Shown here: piece by piece, positions 36,801 through 46,223 of the stretch | Numbering within the stretch: position 1 is the first letter of the stretch | Layout: every line of letters starts with the position of its first letter | The notes under the pieces: generated by a model | Told to the model about the DNA's origin: nothing | What the model saw: only the letters and a program-made list of their open reading frames with translations | The model's database searches: none | DNA from: Siccirubricoccus sp. G192 | Lineage (GTDB): Bacteria; Pseudomonadota; Alphaproteobacteria; Acetobacterales; Acetobacteraceae | DNA: 64,000 nt | Direction: 5' to 3' | NCBI RefSeq assembly: GCF_019084075.1 | Contig: NZ_JAHREN010000001.1 | Location: 186,001 to 250,000, forward strand | Made by a program: the position numbers and the translations under genes

Positions 36801-37290
36801 CTTCCGCCGTGGCCGCCTGGTGCATGCCCTGTTGCAGCACCTGCCGGAGCGCGCGCCCGCCGAGCGCGAGGCCGCTGGCCGCCGCTTCCTCGCCCGCCCC
36901 GGCCATGGCTTGGCCGAGCCGGACCAGGCGGAGGTGCTGGCCGAGGTGCTGGCCCTGCTCGCCCTGCCGGAGATCGCCGCTGCCTTCGGCCCGGACAGCC
37001 TGGCCGAGGCGCCGATCGCCGGAAGGGTGGGCGGCCACCTGGTCGCCGGCCAGGTGGACCGCCTGGTGGTGACGGAAACGCGGGTGCAGGTGCTGGACTA
37101 CAAGACCAACCGCCCGCCCCCGGCCAGGGCAGAGGATGTGGCGCCGCTCTATCTCCGGCAGATGGCCGCCTATCGGGCCGTGCTGCGACAGGCTTTTCCA
37201 GGCCGGGAAGTGGAGTGCGCCCTGGTCTGGACCTATGGCGCCCGGCTCATGCCGCTGCCGCCGGCGCTGCTGGATGGGCATGAACCGTAA
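33807..37290 (+). CDS. addA: AddA subunit of the AddAB helicase-nuclease, one frame break
   Basis: UvrD-like helicase plus RecB-type nuclease, about 1,160 residues. Motif I is SAWVGASAGSGKTKVLTDRV, motif Ia LCLTFTRAAAAEMATRLARR, motif II VLLDEAQDTNPAQW, and later IMTVHGAKGLQAPIVILPDI and LYVALTRAEDRLLVCGWGDE. The frame breaks in six C at 36565-36570; with five, the sequence continues into PPAEDRAAAEILAAESLPGW and the nuclease motif VLDYKTNRPPP. It follows addB with an ATGA overlap, and trxA lies downstream, the standard alphaproteobacterial order. Confidence 0.9.
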
Positions 37291-37406
37291 GGTTACGCAT
37301 GGCACGCATATCGGCCCCGCTTTTTCGGAATCCTTGACCGCGAGGCCCCGCCGCCCGACTTTGCGGCAAGAATGGGGCCGATCCCCGGAGCGAGGCAGCC
37401 GAAACC

Positions 37407-37742
37407 ATGAGCGAACTGACCAAGGCCGTCACCGACGAAAGCTTCAAGCAGGACGTGCTGGAATCCTCCGGCCCGGTGCTGGTGGACTTCTGGGCGGAGT
37501 GGTGCGGCCCCTGCCGGATGGTCGGGCCGATCCTCGATGACATCGCGAAGGAGTATGACGGCAAGCTCACCATCGCGAAGGTGAACATCGACGAGAACCC
37601 GATGACGCCGAACGAATACGCGGTGCGCGGCATCCCCACCATGCTGCTGTTCAAGGACGGCAAGCTGCTGGACACCAAGGTGGGCGCGCTGCCCAAGGGC
37701 GCGCTGAAGGACTGGATTGCGGGGAATATCGGCGAGGGCTGA
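37407..37742 (+). CDS. trxA: Thioredoxin
   Basis: A 111-residue cytoplasmic thioredoxin with the active site [20 protein letters not shown]. It also has the conserved cis-proline stretch [18 protein letters not shown] and a C-terminal amphipathic helix. It reduces protein disulfides and serves ribonucleotide reductase and others. The intact gene starts 116 bases after addA, with GGAGCGAGG upstream of ATG. Confidence 0.97.
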   Translation: MSELTKAVTDESFKQDVLESSGPVLVDFWAEWCGPCRMVGPILDDIAKEYDGKLTIAKVNIDENPMTPNEYAVRGIPTMLLFKDGKLLDTKVGALPKGALKDWIAGNIGEG

Positions 37743-37789
37743 GGCCCCGCATCAGCGGCGGCAGGCCTTCCCGGGCCGATCTCGCGAAA

Positions 37790-37821
37790 CAGGCCGGCCG
37801 ATAGGGCCATCGGCTGGCCTG
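37790..37821 (+). terminator. Hairpin downstream of trxA
   Basis: CAGGCCGGCCGAT and ATCGGCTGGCCTG form a 13-base stem with one G-T wobble around a six-base loop, followed by a pyrimidine run CCCCTTTCCCC. It lies 48 bases past the trxA stop. It is a plausible terminator, though the T-run is weak. Confidence 0.5.
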
Positions 37822-37963
37822 CCCCTTTCCCCTGCCGCTCCCGCCACCCGCTGGACCGGCGCGGCGTGGGGCAAACTCCCGGGTTGACGGCATTGCGCCG
37901 GCGCAAGCAGTCTATCGGCTGTGCCCTCTCCCCCGTGGGGGGGTGATGGTCCAGGGGTGGCGC

Positions 37964-39106
37964 ATGGCGTTGCGGCAGGGAAGGCTTCCGACCCGCCTCG
38001 CGGAGTGGTTCGAACTCGGCCAGGCCGAGGCCAGCCGGCTGCTGCCGATGGAAGGCCTGCGCGGCATCGCCGTCATCCTCGTCTTCTTCGTCCACTACTG
38101 CACCCTGGTCGATCCCTACATCATGGGCCTGGCCCTGCCGGTCGCCGCGGTGCTGCGGACCGTCGGCCATGCCGGCGTGGATCTGTTCTTCGTGCTGAGC
38201 GGCTACCTGATCTACGGCACCCTGATCCGCAGGCCGCAGCCCTTCCCCGGCTTCATGCGCCGGCGCGTGCAGCGCCTCTACCCCGCCTTCGCGGTGCTCC
38301 TCGGCGTCTATCTGGTGCTTTCCTTCCTGCTGCCCTCCGAGAGCAAGCTGCCGAGCGGGGCCTGGAACGGCTTCGTCTACGTGCTGGCGAATCTCCTGCT
38401 GCTTCCCGGCATCTTCAGCATCGAGCCGATCATCACCGTCGCCTGGTCGCTCAGCTATGAGATGTTCTTCTACCTGACGGTGCCCCTGCTGATCGCCATG
38501 CTGCGCCTGCGGGCATGGCGTCCAGGGGCCAGGGTCGCGGTGTTCCTGGCAGCCGTCATCGCCGCTCAGGTGCTGCAACTGCCGCATCCCCGGATGGGCA
38601 TGTTCGCCTGCGGCATGATCCTCGCCGAGCTGCTGCCGGCCCTCAGGAGCCGCCCCAGGGCCGGCCCCGCCCTGGATCCGGCGGCCCTGGCGGCGATACC
38701 CGCCTGCGGCTTCGTGCTGCTCCAGGACCTGCCGGGCGCTGCGAAGTTCACCGCGCTCTTTGCCACCTGCTTCCTGCTCTGCGCCGCCGGCTTCGCGCAT
38801 CGCGGGCCGGTCGCCGGGATGCTGGTCGTCCGGCCGCTGCGGTGGCTCGGCAATATGAGCTATTCCTACTACCTCGTGCATGGCCTGGTCCTGAAGATGG
38901 TCTTCTTCGTGCTGGGCTTCCTGCCGGCGGTGCATCGGCTCGGCGAGATGGCCTTCTGGGTGCTGCTGCCGCCCGCCTTCCTGCTGACCCTGGTCGGCTC
39001 CGCGCTGCTGTTCCTGCTGGTGGAGCGCCCCTTCTCGATCATGCCCGCCGAGAGGGTGCGGAAGGCGCCCGTCGTGGACCGGACCGTGACCCTGGCGACG
39101 CCCTGA
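37964..39106 (+). CDS. Acyltransferase 3 family membrane protein
   Basis: A 380-residue integral membrane protein of the OafA/ExoZ type, which usually acetylates or succinylates exported polysaccharides. The first segment contains the catalytic-type EGLRGIAVILVFFVHYCTLV and then LFFVLSGYLIYGTLI; a later stretch is LGNMSYSYYLVHGLVLKMVF. About ten hydrophobic segments are visible. Start at 37964 is chosen because AGGGG precedes it; ATG 37946 and GTG 37943 are alternatives. The substrate is unknown and no polysaccharide genes are adjacent. Confidence 0.83.
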   Translation: MALRQGRLPTRLAEWFELGQAEASRLLPMEGLRGIAVILVFFVHYCTLVDPYIMGLALPVAAVLRTVGHAGVDLFFVLSGYLIYGTLIRRPQPFPGFMRRRVQRLYPAFAVLLGVYLVLSFLLPSESKLPSGAWNGFVYVLANLLLLPGIFSIEPIITVAWSLSYEMFFYLTVPLLIAMLRLRAWRPGARVAVFLAAVIAAQVLQLPHPRMGMFACGMILAELLPALRSRPRAGPALDPAALAAIPACGFVLLQDLPGAAKFTALFATCFLLCAAGFAHRGPVAGMLVVRPLRWLGNMSYSYYLVHGLVLKMVFFVLGFLPAVHRLGEMAFWVLLPPAFLLTLVGSALLFLLVERPFSIMPAERVRKAPVVDRTVTLATP

Positions 39107-39209
39107 GCAGCGAGGCCAGGAGGGGCGGATGCCCGCGCCGCCATGGCCGGGCAGATCGCTACCATCACCACCCGCTTGCGCCGCGGCTGCCAGCCCCTAC
39201 TTCGCCAGC

Positions 39210-40341
39210 ATGCGTCCCCTCCTGCTGGCCACCCTGCTGCTGCTCGCCGCGCCCATGGCCAGGGCGCAGGCGCCCGTCACCTCGGAACGCGCGAGTTTCC
39301 GCGTCACCCAATTCGCCACTGGGCTGGAACGGCCCTGGGGCGGCGCCTTCCTGCCGGATGGGCGCCTGCTGGTCACGGAACGGCCGGGCCGGCTGCGGCT
39401 GATCGGCCGTGACGGCCGCGTCTCGCCGCCGCTGCGGGGCGTGCCGACGGTGGAGGCGGAAGGCCAGGGCGGGCTGCTGGACTTGGCGCTGGCGCCTGAT
39501 TTCGCCACGACGCGGGAGGTCTACCTCTGCTACGCCGCGCTGGTGCGGGACGGGGGCCAGACCGGCGCAGCGACCCGCCTCGCCCGCGCCCGCCTGGCGC
39601 CCGAGGCCGATGCGCTGGAAGCGGTGACGCCGTTGCTGGACGCCACCCCGCCCCAGGCCCGCGGCCGCAACCACTTCGGCTGCCGCATCGCCTTCGGCCG
39701 GGACGGGGCGCTGTTCCTCTCCACCGGCGACCGCTTCGTCACCAAGCTGCGGGCGCAGCGGCTGGACGACCTGGCCGGCAAGATTCTCCGGGTCTCGCGC
39801 AACGGCGCGGCGCTGGCCGACAATCCCTTTGCCGGGCGACCGGGGGTGCGGCCGGAGATCTTCTCCTATGGCCATCGCAACCCGCAGGGCCTGGCCTTCA
39901 GCCCCTGGACCGGCAGCCTCTGGGAAGCGGGAATTCGGCGCCCGCGGCGGCGACGAGGTGAACCTGATCCGCCCGGGCGGCAATTACGGCTGGCCGGTGG
40001 TGACGCATGGCGTGGACTATGACGGATCGCGCATCGGCGAGGGCGTGTCGCGACCAGACATGCTGGATCCGATCCATGTCTGGGTGCCCTCGGTCAGCCC
40101 GTCAGGTATGGCTTTCTATACCGGCAATGCCTTTCCCGGCTGGCGCGGCAGCCTCTTCCTGGCGGCGCTGAACCCGCCCGGCCTGGTGCGGCTCGGCACC
40201 GAGGGCGACCGGGTGGTCGGCGAGGAAAGGCTGCTCTGGCGGCAGGCGCGGCTGCGCCAGGTGATCCAGGGGCCGGAGGGCTTCCTCTACATCCTGACCG
40301 ACGAGGTGAGCGGCCGGGTGCTGCGGCTGGAGCCGGGCTGA
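39210..40341 (+). CDS. Secreted PQQ-dependent sugar dehydrogenase-like protein, one frame break
   Basis: Soluble glucose/sorbosone dehydrogenase family (beta-propeller, YliI/Asd type). A signal peptide (MRPLLLATLLLLAAPMARAQ) is followed by LERPWGGAFLPDGRLLVTER and GLLDLALAPDFATTREVYLC. After FSYGHRNPQGLAF the frame breaks at GCGGGAATTCGG (39927-39938) and resumes with ARGGDEVNLIRPGGNYGWPV. The combined length is about 376 residues, normal for the family. Whether it binds PQQ cannot be told. One extra base in GGGAATT explains the break. Confidence 0.83.
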
Positions 40342-40551
40342 GATCTTCATACAAGAGGCCAATGGCCATGACACAGACCAGCGGCACGAGGCTTCGACCC
40401 GCGCCGAGGCGAAGACTGCGGCCCGCCGCCGGTGCCGTGAAGCCAAGCAGACCGCAGGTTTGTGCCCGAGGTTTGAAGCGGCGGATGATCGGTCACGGGC
40501 AGCCGCCATCAGTGTCAGGTGCAATCTCGATGGTGCTGGAGGCCCTTGGCA

Positions 40552-43500
40552 TCAGTCGAACAGGAAATCCGCGGCGGTCAGGCTGGCCTTCTGAACATTG
40601 TGCAGGACAAGGGTGTCGCCGGGCGCTGCACTGATCGCGAGATGCGGGCCGACCTCCCGTGTCCAGGCCAATACCTGCGAGAAGGCGGTGCAGCCGAAGC
40701 CGGTCAACTGAATCCTGTCCTGGCCCGGCAGGAAATCACCGATCGTGTCGACGCCCGAGCCTTTCTGGAAGATGAACTGGTCGGCGCCGGCTTGGCCGAA
40801 CAGCACGTCATCCCCGCCCATGCCATTGATGGTGTCGTTGCCGGCCCCTCCCAGCAGCCAGTTGCCGATGCTGTTGCCGATCAGCAGGTTGTCGAGGAGG
40901 TTGCCGACCCCGAAGGGCGTGATGCCAAGTAGGATCAGCCTCTCGGTATTCGGCCACAGATAGTAGCCGGCACCGACGATATCGGCATAGACGGTGTCGA
41001 TGCCTTCGTTGAATGCCTCGAAGGTCAGGTCGAAGGGCGTGTCCACGTAGTAGTCATCATCGCCCGGCCCACCGTTCAGCAAGTCGTATTCGCCGAGGTT
41101 GCGCGGACCGGCACCTGGTCGGGCGGAGCCGTCGAGCGTGTCGTTGCCGGCCCCGCCCACCAGGATATCGGTGTAGAAACCCACACCGCCGTAGATCAGG
41201 TCGGAACCATCCTCGCCATAGAGTGCATCGGGATTGTCGCCGCCGTCCAGTGTGTCGTTGCCGGCGCCGCCGAACAGATAATCGATACCGGATCCGCCAT
41301 CGAGACTGTCATTCCCGGCCTCGCCATAAAGCAGATCGTTGCCGGCATTGCCCCGGATCGTGTCGTTGCCAATGCCGGCGAGTAGTCGATTGTTGTCCTC
41401 ATTGCCCAGCATCAGGTTGGCCAGCGCATTGCCGACGCCGAACAGGGCACCGGCCCCCGCAGCGAGGACCAGGTTCTCGACATTGGCTGTCAGGTAGTAG
41501 CTGCCCGTCGCGATGACGGTGTCGTTGCCCTCGTCCGCCGCCTCGATGACCAGGTCGGCCTGGCTGCCGACATGATAGGTGTCGTTGCCGGTGCCGCCGG
41601 TCAGCGTATCCGCGCCAGCGCCGCCATCCAGCGTGTCGTCGCCGGCGCCGCCCTCCAGCCAATTCGCCGCGGCATTGCCGGTGATGCTGTCGGCGAAGCC
41701 GCTGCCGCGCAGATGGTCGATCAGCACCAGCCGGTCGATGCCGCCCCAGCCATCCGCCACCGTGCCGGTCGCCAGATCGGCCAGGATACCAGCCGGGTCG
41801 GTGGCGTAATCGGCACCGACCAGCGAACCGGCCAGGGGCGCGCGTAGCGTGTCGTCGCCGGCCAGGCCGCGCAGCCAGGTGCGGAAGCCCGTCACCGCCC
41901 GGCCGGTCATGTCGTCGCCGAGTTGCGAGCCCCAGGCGGAGAGCAGGTTGCGCAGCACATCCGTGCCGCCCCAGGGGTCGGTCGCGGTGCCGGCGGTGAG
42001 GTCCAGCACCACGCCCTGCTGCGGCAGGGCCGCGCCGGCGCTGATGTAGTCGTAGAAGACGAGATCGTCGCCGCCGCCGCCATCCAGCATGTCGTTGCCC
42101 ATGCCGCCGGCCAGGCGCTCCGCCGCGACGCTGCCCCGGATGCTGTCGTCGCCGCTGCCGCCCGCCGCGATCTCGATGCCGGAGAGCCGGTCGGTGCCGC
42201 CGGGCTTCAGCGCATAGGGGCCCTCCACGAGATTGCCGAAGACCGTGCTGGCCAGCACGATGGTGACATTGCCGGTGCCGGCATAGCGGTATTCGTCGCG
42301 CCCGGCGCGGCCGTCGAAGACCTTGTTGCCGCTGGCGCCCGACAGGAACACATCATCGAAGGCGGAGCCGAGGATCGTGTCGTTCCAGGCGGAGGTGGCG
42401 GTGACCCGACGCAGGTTCACCAGGGTATCGGTGCCGCCCCAGCCATCCTGCGCGCTGCCGAGATGCAGGTCGACCAGCACCGCGCCGGGGCTGGCGCCAT
42501 AGCTGGCCTGAACCGCCGCGCCGCCATTGCCAATGATGGTGTCGTCCCCGGCGCGGCCCTCCAGGCTGAGCACGAAGAAGCCGGCGGTGGCGGCGCCGGC
42601 ATCCAGCCGGTCGGCGCCCGCGCCGCCGGCGATGGCCTGGATGCCGGTGAAGCTGTCGGTGCCGCCGCCCGGCTTTTCCGCCGTGCCTGATCCATCGGCG
42701 CCGATCCGCAGCAGCACCGGCCCGGTGAAGGCGGCATAGCTGAGCCCATTGGCGGCGCCGGCCCCGCCCTCGATCCGGTCATTGCCGGCGCTGCCGAGGA
42801 AGGTCTCGCCGAGGCTGCCGCCCAGCAGCGTGTCATCGGCGGCGGTGCCGGCCCGCACCAGGCTGCCGCCGCCCGGGCTGAAGAAGGTGCCGGCCACGAA
42901 ATCCGCGGCGCCGATGCTGACCGGGGCGGCATCGGAGCCGATCCGCGCCACGAAATCCGCCGCGTCCAGCCGGCCATTGCGGTCGAGGTCGAGCACCAGC
43001 CAGCCGCCGCCCTCCAGCGCCGGCACCCAGAAGACCTGATAGGCGTCGAGGCCCGGAAGCGGCTGCGGCGGCAGCCGCATCCCGGCCTCGATGCTGCCGC
43101 GGGCCGCCAGGCTGCCGCTGAAGACCAGGGCGCGGGCGATGCCATCCTCGCCGGTATAGGTGCCGGCGGTGGCGCCCCTGCCATCCGCCAGCCCGGGATG
43201 GGCACTGCCGAGTCGCAGCCGGTCGCCCTCGGCGCGGCTGAAGTCGACGACGAGACCCATGGCACCGAGGCTGGACCAGGCGCCCCGCCGCTCGGCCTGC
43301 AGCACGAATTCATCGGCGCCGGTGCCGCCGAAGAGGCTGTCGCTGCCGGGGCCGCCCTCCAGCGTGTCCTCGCCCTCGCCGCCCAGCAGCAGGTCGTTGC
43401 CGGCGCCGCCCAGCAGCAGGTCGCTGCCGGTGCCGCCATCCAACCGGTCCTGGCCGGCACCGCCATCCAGGATATCGGTCTCGGCGCCGCCCAGCAGCGT

Positions 43501-44307
43501 GTCGTCGCCGTCGCCGCCCAGCAGGCTGTCGAAGCCGGCGCCGCCGGAGAGGCTGTCCTCGCCCTCGCCGCCCAGCAGGGTGTCGTTGCCCTCGCCGCCC
43601 AGCAGGGTGTCATTGCCGGCGAAGCCCAGGATGCTGTCATCCCCCGCGCCGCCGCTCAGCGCATCGCCCACCATGCTGCCGAGGGTGGCGAAGGTGCCGG
43701 CGACGAAGCTGGCGGCGGTGATGGTGCCGCCGCCGGGCAGGTCCAGCCGCACCACCAGGTCGCCGGCGCCGAGCACCCCGTTGCGGTCGGCATCCAGCAG
43801 CAGCCAGCCGCCATCCCCTGCCGCCGCGGGCAGCCAGTAGAGCAGCCAGGCGCCGCCCCCGGTCGGGTCCGGGAGCGTCATGTCGGCCAAGGGTGCCGCC
43901 CGCGCCGGCAGCGCCCCGGCGAAGCCCACCGGCAGCAGCGGGCCGCCCGGCGGCGCGAAGCTGCCGGTGGCGATGGGATACAGGCTGACCCCCGCCGCCT
44001 GGCCGCGCAGCACCAGCAGGTCGCCCTCGGCTGCGGTGAAATCGGTGATGCGGGTGATCGCGGCGAGGGTGGAGTCCAGGCTGGCGGCGCCGGCCGTCTG
44101 CAGGATGAAGCGGTCCGCTCCGGTGCCGCCCGTCAGCACATCCGCGCCGGCACCGCCCAGCAGCGTGTCGTTGCCATCGCCGCCGAGCAGGGTGTCGTTC
44201 CCGGCGCCACCCTGCAAGGCATCCTGGCCGGCGCCGCCCGCCAGGCTGTCATTGCCCGTCGTGCCCACCAGCCCGTCATCGCCCGCGCTGCCCGTGACGG
44301 TTGCCAT
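40552..44307 (-). CDS. Large RTX calcium-binding repeat protein
   Basis: A 1,251-residue secreted-type protein built of GGxGxDxLxGG nonapeptides, for example GGAGNDTLLGGDGNDTLLGG near the N-terminus and many more to the end. RTX repeats bind Ca2+ outside the cell and mark type I secretion substrates; no signal peptide is present and the chain ends hydrophobically in LTAADFLFD. Two similar non-repeat modules (residues about 65-210 and 330-470) each contain an EF-hand-like loop, DADRNGVLGAGD and DLDRNGRLDAAD. No catalytic domain was recognised, and no type I exporter is in the window. GGAGGGGC precedes the chosen ATG; an upstream in-frame start overlaps an intergenic repeat. Confidence 0.87.
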   Translation of the reverse strand: MATVTGSAGDDGLVGTTGNDSLAGGAGQDALQGGAGNDTLLGGDGNDTLLGGAGADVLTGGTGADRFILQTAGAASLDSTLAAITRITDFTAAEGDLLVLRGQAAGVSLYPIATGSFAPPGGPLLPVGFAGALPARAAPLADMTLPDPTGGGAWLLYWLPAAAGDGGWLLLDADRNGVLGAGDLVVRLDLPGGGTITAASFVAGTFATLGSMVGDALSGGAGDDSILGFAGNDTLLGGEGNDTLLGGEGEDSLSGGAGFDSLLGGDGDDTLLGGAETDILDGGAGQDRLDGGTGSDLLLGGAGNDLLLGGEGEDTLEGGPGSDSLFGGTGADEFVLQAERRGAWSSLGAMGLVVDFSRAEGDRLRLGSAHPGLADGRGATAGTYTGEDGIARALVFSGSLAARGSIEAGMRLPPQPLPGLDAYQVFWVPALEGGGWLVLDLDRNGRLDAADFVARIGSDAAPVSIGAADFVAGTFFSPGGGSLVRAGTAADDTLLGGSLGETFLGSAGNDRIEGGAGAANGLSYAAFTGPVLLRIGADGSGTAEKPGGGTDSFTGIQAIAGGAGADRLDAGAATAGFFVLSLEGRAGDDTIIGNGGAAVQASYGASPGAVLVDLHLGSAQDGWGGTDTLVNLRRVTATSAWNDTILGSAFDDVFLSGASGNKVFDGRAGRDEYRYAGTGNVTIVLASTVFGNLVEGPYALKPGGTDRLSGIEIAAGGSGDDSIRGSVAAERLAGGMGNDMLDGGGGDDLVFYDYISAGAALPQQGVVLDLTAGTATDPWGGTDVLRNLLSAWGSQLGDDMTGRAVTGFRTWLRGLAGDDTLRAPLAGSLVGADYATDPAGILADLATGTVADGWGGIDRLVLIDHLRGSGFADSITGNAAANWLEGGAGDDTLDGGAGADTLTGGTGNDTYHVGSQADLVIEAADEGNDTVIATGSYYLTANVENLVLAAGAGALFGVGNALANLMLGNEDNNRLLAGIGNDTIRGNAGNDLLYGEAGNDSLDGGSGIDYLFGGAGNDTLDGGDNPDALYGEDGSDLIYGGVGFYTDILVGGAGNDTLDGSARPGAGPRNLGEYDLLNGGPGDDDYYVDTPFDLTFEAFNEGIDTVYADIVGAGYYLWPNTERLILLGITPFGVGNLLDNLLIGNSIGNWLLGGAGNDTINGMGGDDVLFGQAGADQFIFQKGSGVDTIGDFLPGQDRIQLTGFGCTAFSQVLAWTREVGPHLAISAAPGDTLVLHNVQKASLTAADFLFD

Positions 44308-44382
44308 GCCCCTCCGGCCACGGCCGCCTGCGCTGCGCCGTGGTTCAGGAGGTCTAGGCCGCCATGGGTTGAGAAAGCCTGA

Positions 44383-44437
44383 GCGGCCCGGTCGTCCGCA
44401 GGCGCAGCCGGAGGGCGTGAACCGGGCCGCAGGATGC
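44383..44437. repeat. Dispersed ~55-base intergenic repeat, copy 1
   Basis: A second copy lies at 52810-52864. They share CCCGGTCGTCCG, then AGGCGCAGCCGGAGGGCGTG and a GAACCGG block, differing at only about five positions. Both sit between the end of a Bug gene and another gene. Confidence 0.75.
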
Positions 44438-44464
44438 AAGGCGCCGCCGCACCGGCCATCCGGG

Positions 44465-45431
44465 CTACTGGTCCAGGCGGATGTTGTTGGTGCGGATCAC
44501 CTGGCCGAGGCTTTCGGTATCGGCCCGCAGCCGGCGGCGGAAGGCCTCGGCGCCATCGGCCCGCACCTCGCCGCCCAGTTCGGCGATGCGGGTGCGGAGC
44601 GCCGGTTCCTCCAGCACCTTCTTCACCTCGGTCTCCAGCCGCGCCACCGTCGCCGGCGGCGTATTGCCCTGCACCAGCAGCCCCTGCCAGGTGCCGGCAT
44701 CGGGATGCGGCCAGCCGAGTTCGCGGAAGGTCGGAAGATCCGGCACGCTGGCGAGGCGGTGCGGGCCGGAGACGGCGATGCCCCGCATCTGCCCGTTGAC
44801 CACGAAGGGTTGCGACTGGGTCGCGCCCGCCATGGTGAGATGCGCCTCGTTCGAGGCGACCGCCAGCAGCGCCGGCGCGCCGCCGCGATAGGGGACGGAG
44901 GTCATCTCCGTGCCCCAGGCCGCGGCAAGGGACAGGGCGACGATATGCGACAGCGTGCCGGTGCCGGGAATTGGCGGCGTTCAGCTTGCCGGGATTGGCC
45001 TTGGCATAGGCGACCAGGCTGGCGGCGTCCTGCACCGGCAGGGCCTTGCTGACCGCCAGGATATAGGGCGCGTAGATCAGCATCTGCACCGGCGCCAGGT
45101 CGCGCTCCACATCGAAGGGCAGGCGCGCGAAGAGGCTGGGGTTGGTGGCCAGCACGCTGACATCCAGCAGCAGCATGGTATGGCCATCGGGCGGGCTCTT
45201 CGCCACCAGGTCGGCGCCGATATTGCCGCCGGCGCCGGCACGGTTCTCGACGATGACGGGCTGGCCGAGCGCGCGGCCGAGCGGCTCGGCGATCAGCCGC
45301 GCCAGGATGTCGCTGGTGCCGCCGGGAGCATTGGGCACGATGATGCGGAGCGCCCGGTTGAAATTCTGGGCACGGGCGATGCCCGGGGCGGCGAGCAGCG
45401 TCGCGCCGGCAAGCAGATTGCGTCTTTGCAT
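44465..45431 (-). CDS. Bug/TctC-family solute-binding protein, one frame break
   Basis: About 321 residues if corrected. Signal peptide MQRRNLLAGATLLAAPGIA, then the family blocks LRIIVPNAPGGTSDILARLI, VIVENRAGAGGNIGADLVAK and PPDGHTMLLLDVS. The frame breaks after KANPGKLNAA at GCCGGGAATTGG (44964-44975), where one base is extra, and resumes with MTSVPYRGGAPALLAVASNE. GGAGGAAGG precedes the ATG. It follows the liv genes by 42 bases on the same strand, so a tripartite-type receptor appears to be co-transcribed with an ABC importer. Confidence 0.85.
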
Positions 45432-45473
45432 CACCACCTTCCTCCTTGGACCTTCACCGCGCTTCAGGGCCTG

Positions 45474-46223
45474 TCAGACGCTCAGCGCGTCCGGGACGTC
45501 CTGGCCGAAATAGGCATGTTCGAGCCGGCGCGGCAGGTCCGACTCGTCGGCCGGCGCCTGCAGGACCACGCGGCCCTGGGCCAGCGCATAGACCCGGTCC
45601 GATACGGCGAGCGCCTTTTCGATGAGCTGCTCGACCAGGAGCACCGCGGTGCCGGCCCCGCGCAGCCTGCGCACCACGTCCAGCACGCGGTCGACCAGCA
45701 CCGGCGAAAGCCCCGCCGAGGGCTCGTCCAGCATCAGCAGCCGCGGGCGCCGCACCAGGCCCTGCGCCACGGCCAGCATCTGCTGCTGCCCGCCGCTCAG
45801 CGCACCGCCGCGTTCGTGGCGCTTGGCGGCGATCTCGGGAAAGAATCCCAGCGCTTCCTCGATGCGCGCGCCCCGCTCGCCCCGCGGCAGGTCGTAGCCG
45901 GCGAGCAGGAGGTTCTCGGCCACCGTGATCTGGGTGAAGATCCGGTGGCCTTCGATGACATGCACCAGCCCGGCGCGCGCCGATTCGCGCGGGCCGGCAT
46001 CCCGCATGTCGTGGCCGCCGAAGCGGACGCTGCCGGCGCTCCAGGGCAGGAGGCCGGAGATGGCGCTCAGCAGCGTCGTCTTGCCCGCCCCGTTCGGGCC
46101 GAGCAGCGACACGACCTCGCCGGTGCCGACCTGCAGGCCGACGCCGTGCAGGACGGCGATCTTGCCGTAGCCGGCTTCGAGGCCGCTGACCTCAAGCAGC
46201 CCTTCAGGCGCCGAGATAGGCAC
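45474..46223 (-). CDS. LivF-like ABC transporter ATPase
   Basis: A 249-residue branched-chain amino acid type ATPase. Walker A is SLLGPNGAGKTTLLSAISGL, the signature is ALSGGQQQMLAVAQGLV, and Walker B is RLLMLDEPSAGLSPVLV. A GTG start is chosen because AAGGAGG lies six bases upstream, within the 3' end of the livM-livG fusion that it overlaps by 20 bases. It powers uptake together with the LivMG and LivH proteins. Confidence 0.92.
   Translation of the reverse strand: MPISAPEGLLEVSGLEAGYGKIAVLHGVGLQVGTGEVVSLLGPNGAGKTTLLSAISGLLPWSAGSVRFGGHDMRDAGPRESARAGLVHVIEGHRIFTQITVAENLLLAGYDLPRGERGARIEEALGFFPEIAAKRHERGGALSGGQQQMLAVAQGLVRRPRLLMLDEPSAGLSPVLVDRVLDVVRRLRGAGTAVLLVEQLIEKALAVSDRVYALAQGRVVLQAPADESDLPRRLEHAYFGQDVPDALSV

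Noticed and set aside
37883..37920. TTGACG followed by TCTATC as a sigma-70 promoter for the acyltransferase
   Set aside because: The spacing of about 21 bases is too long for a confident call.
40552..44307. Repeats that at first resemble a CRISPR or satellite array
   Set aside because: The periodicity is that of coding RTX nonapeptides, with no constant repeat-spacer pattern.
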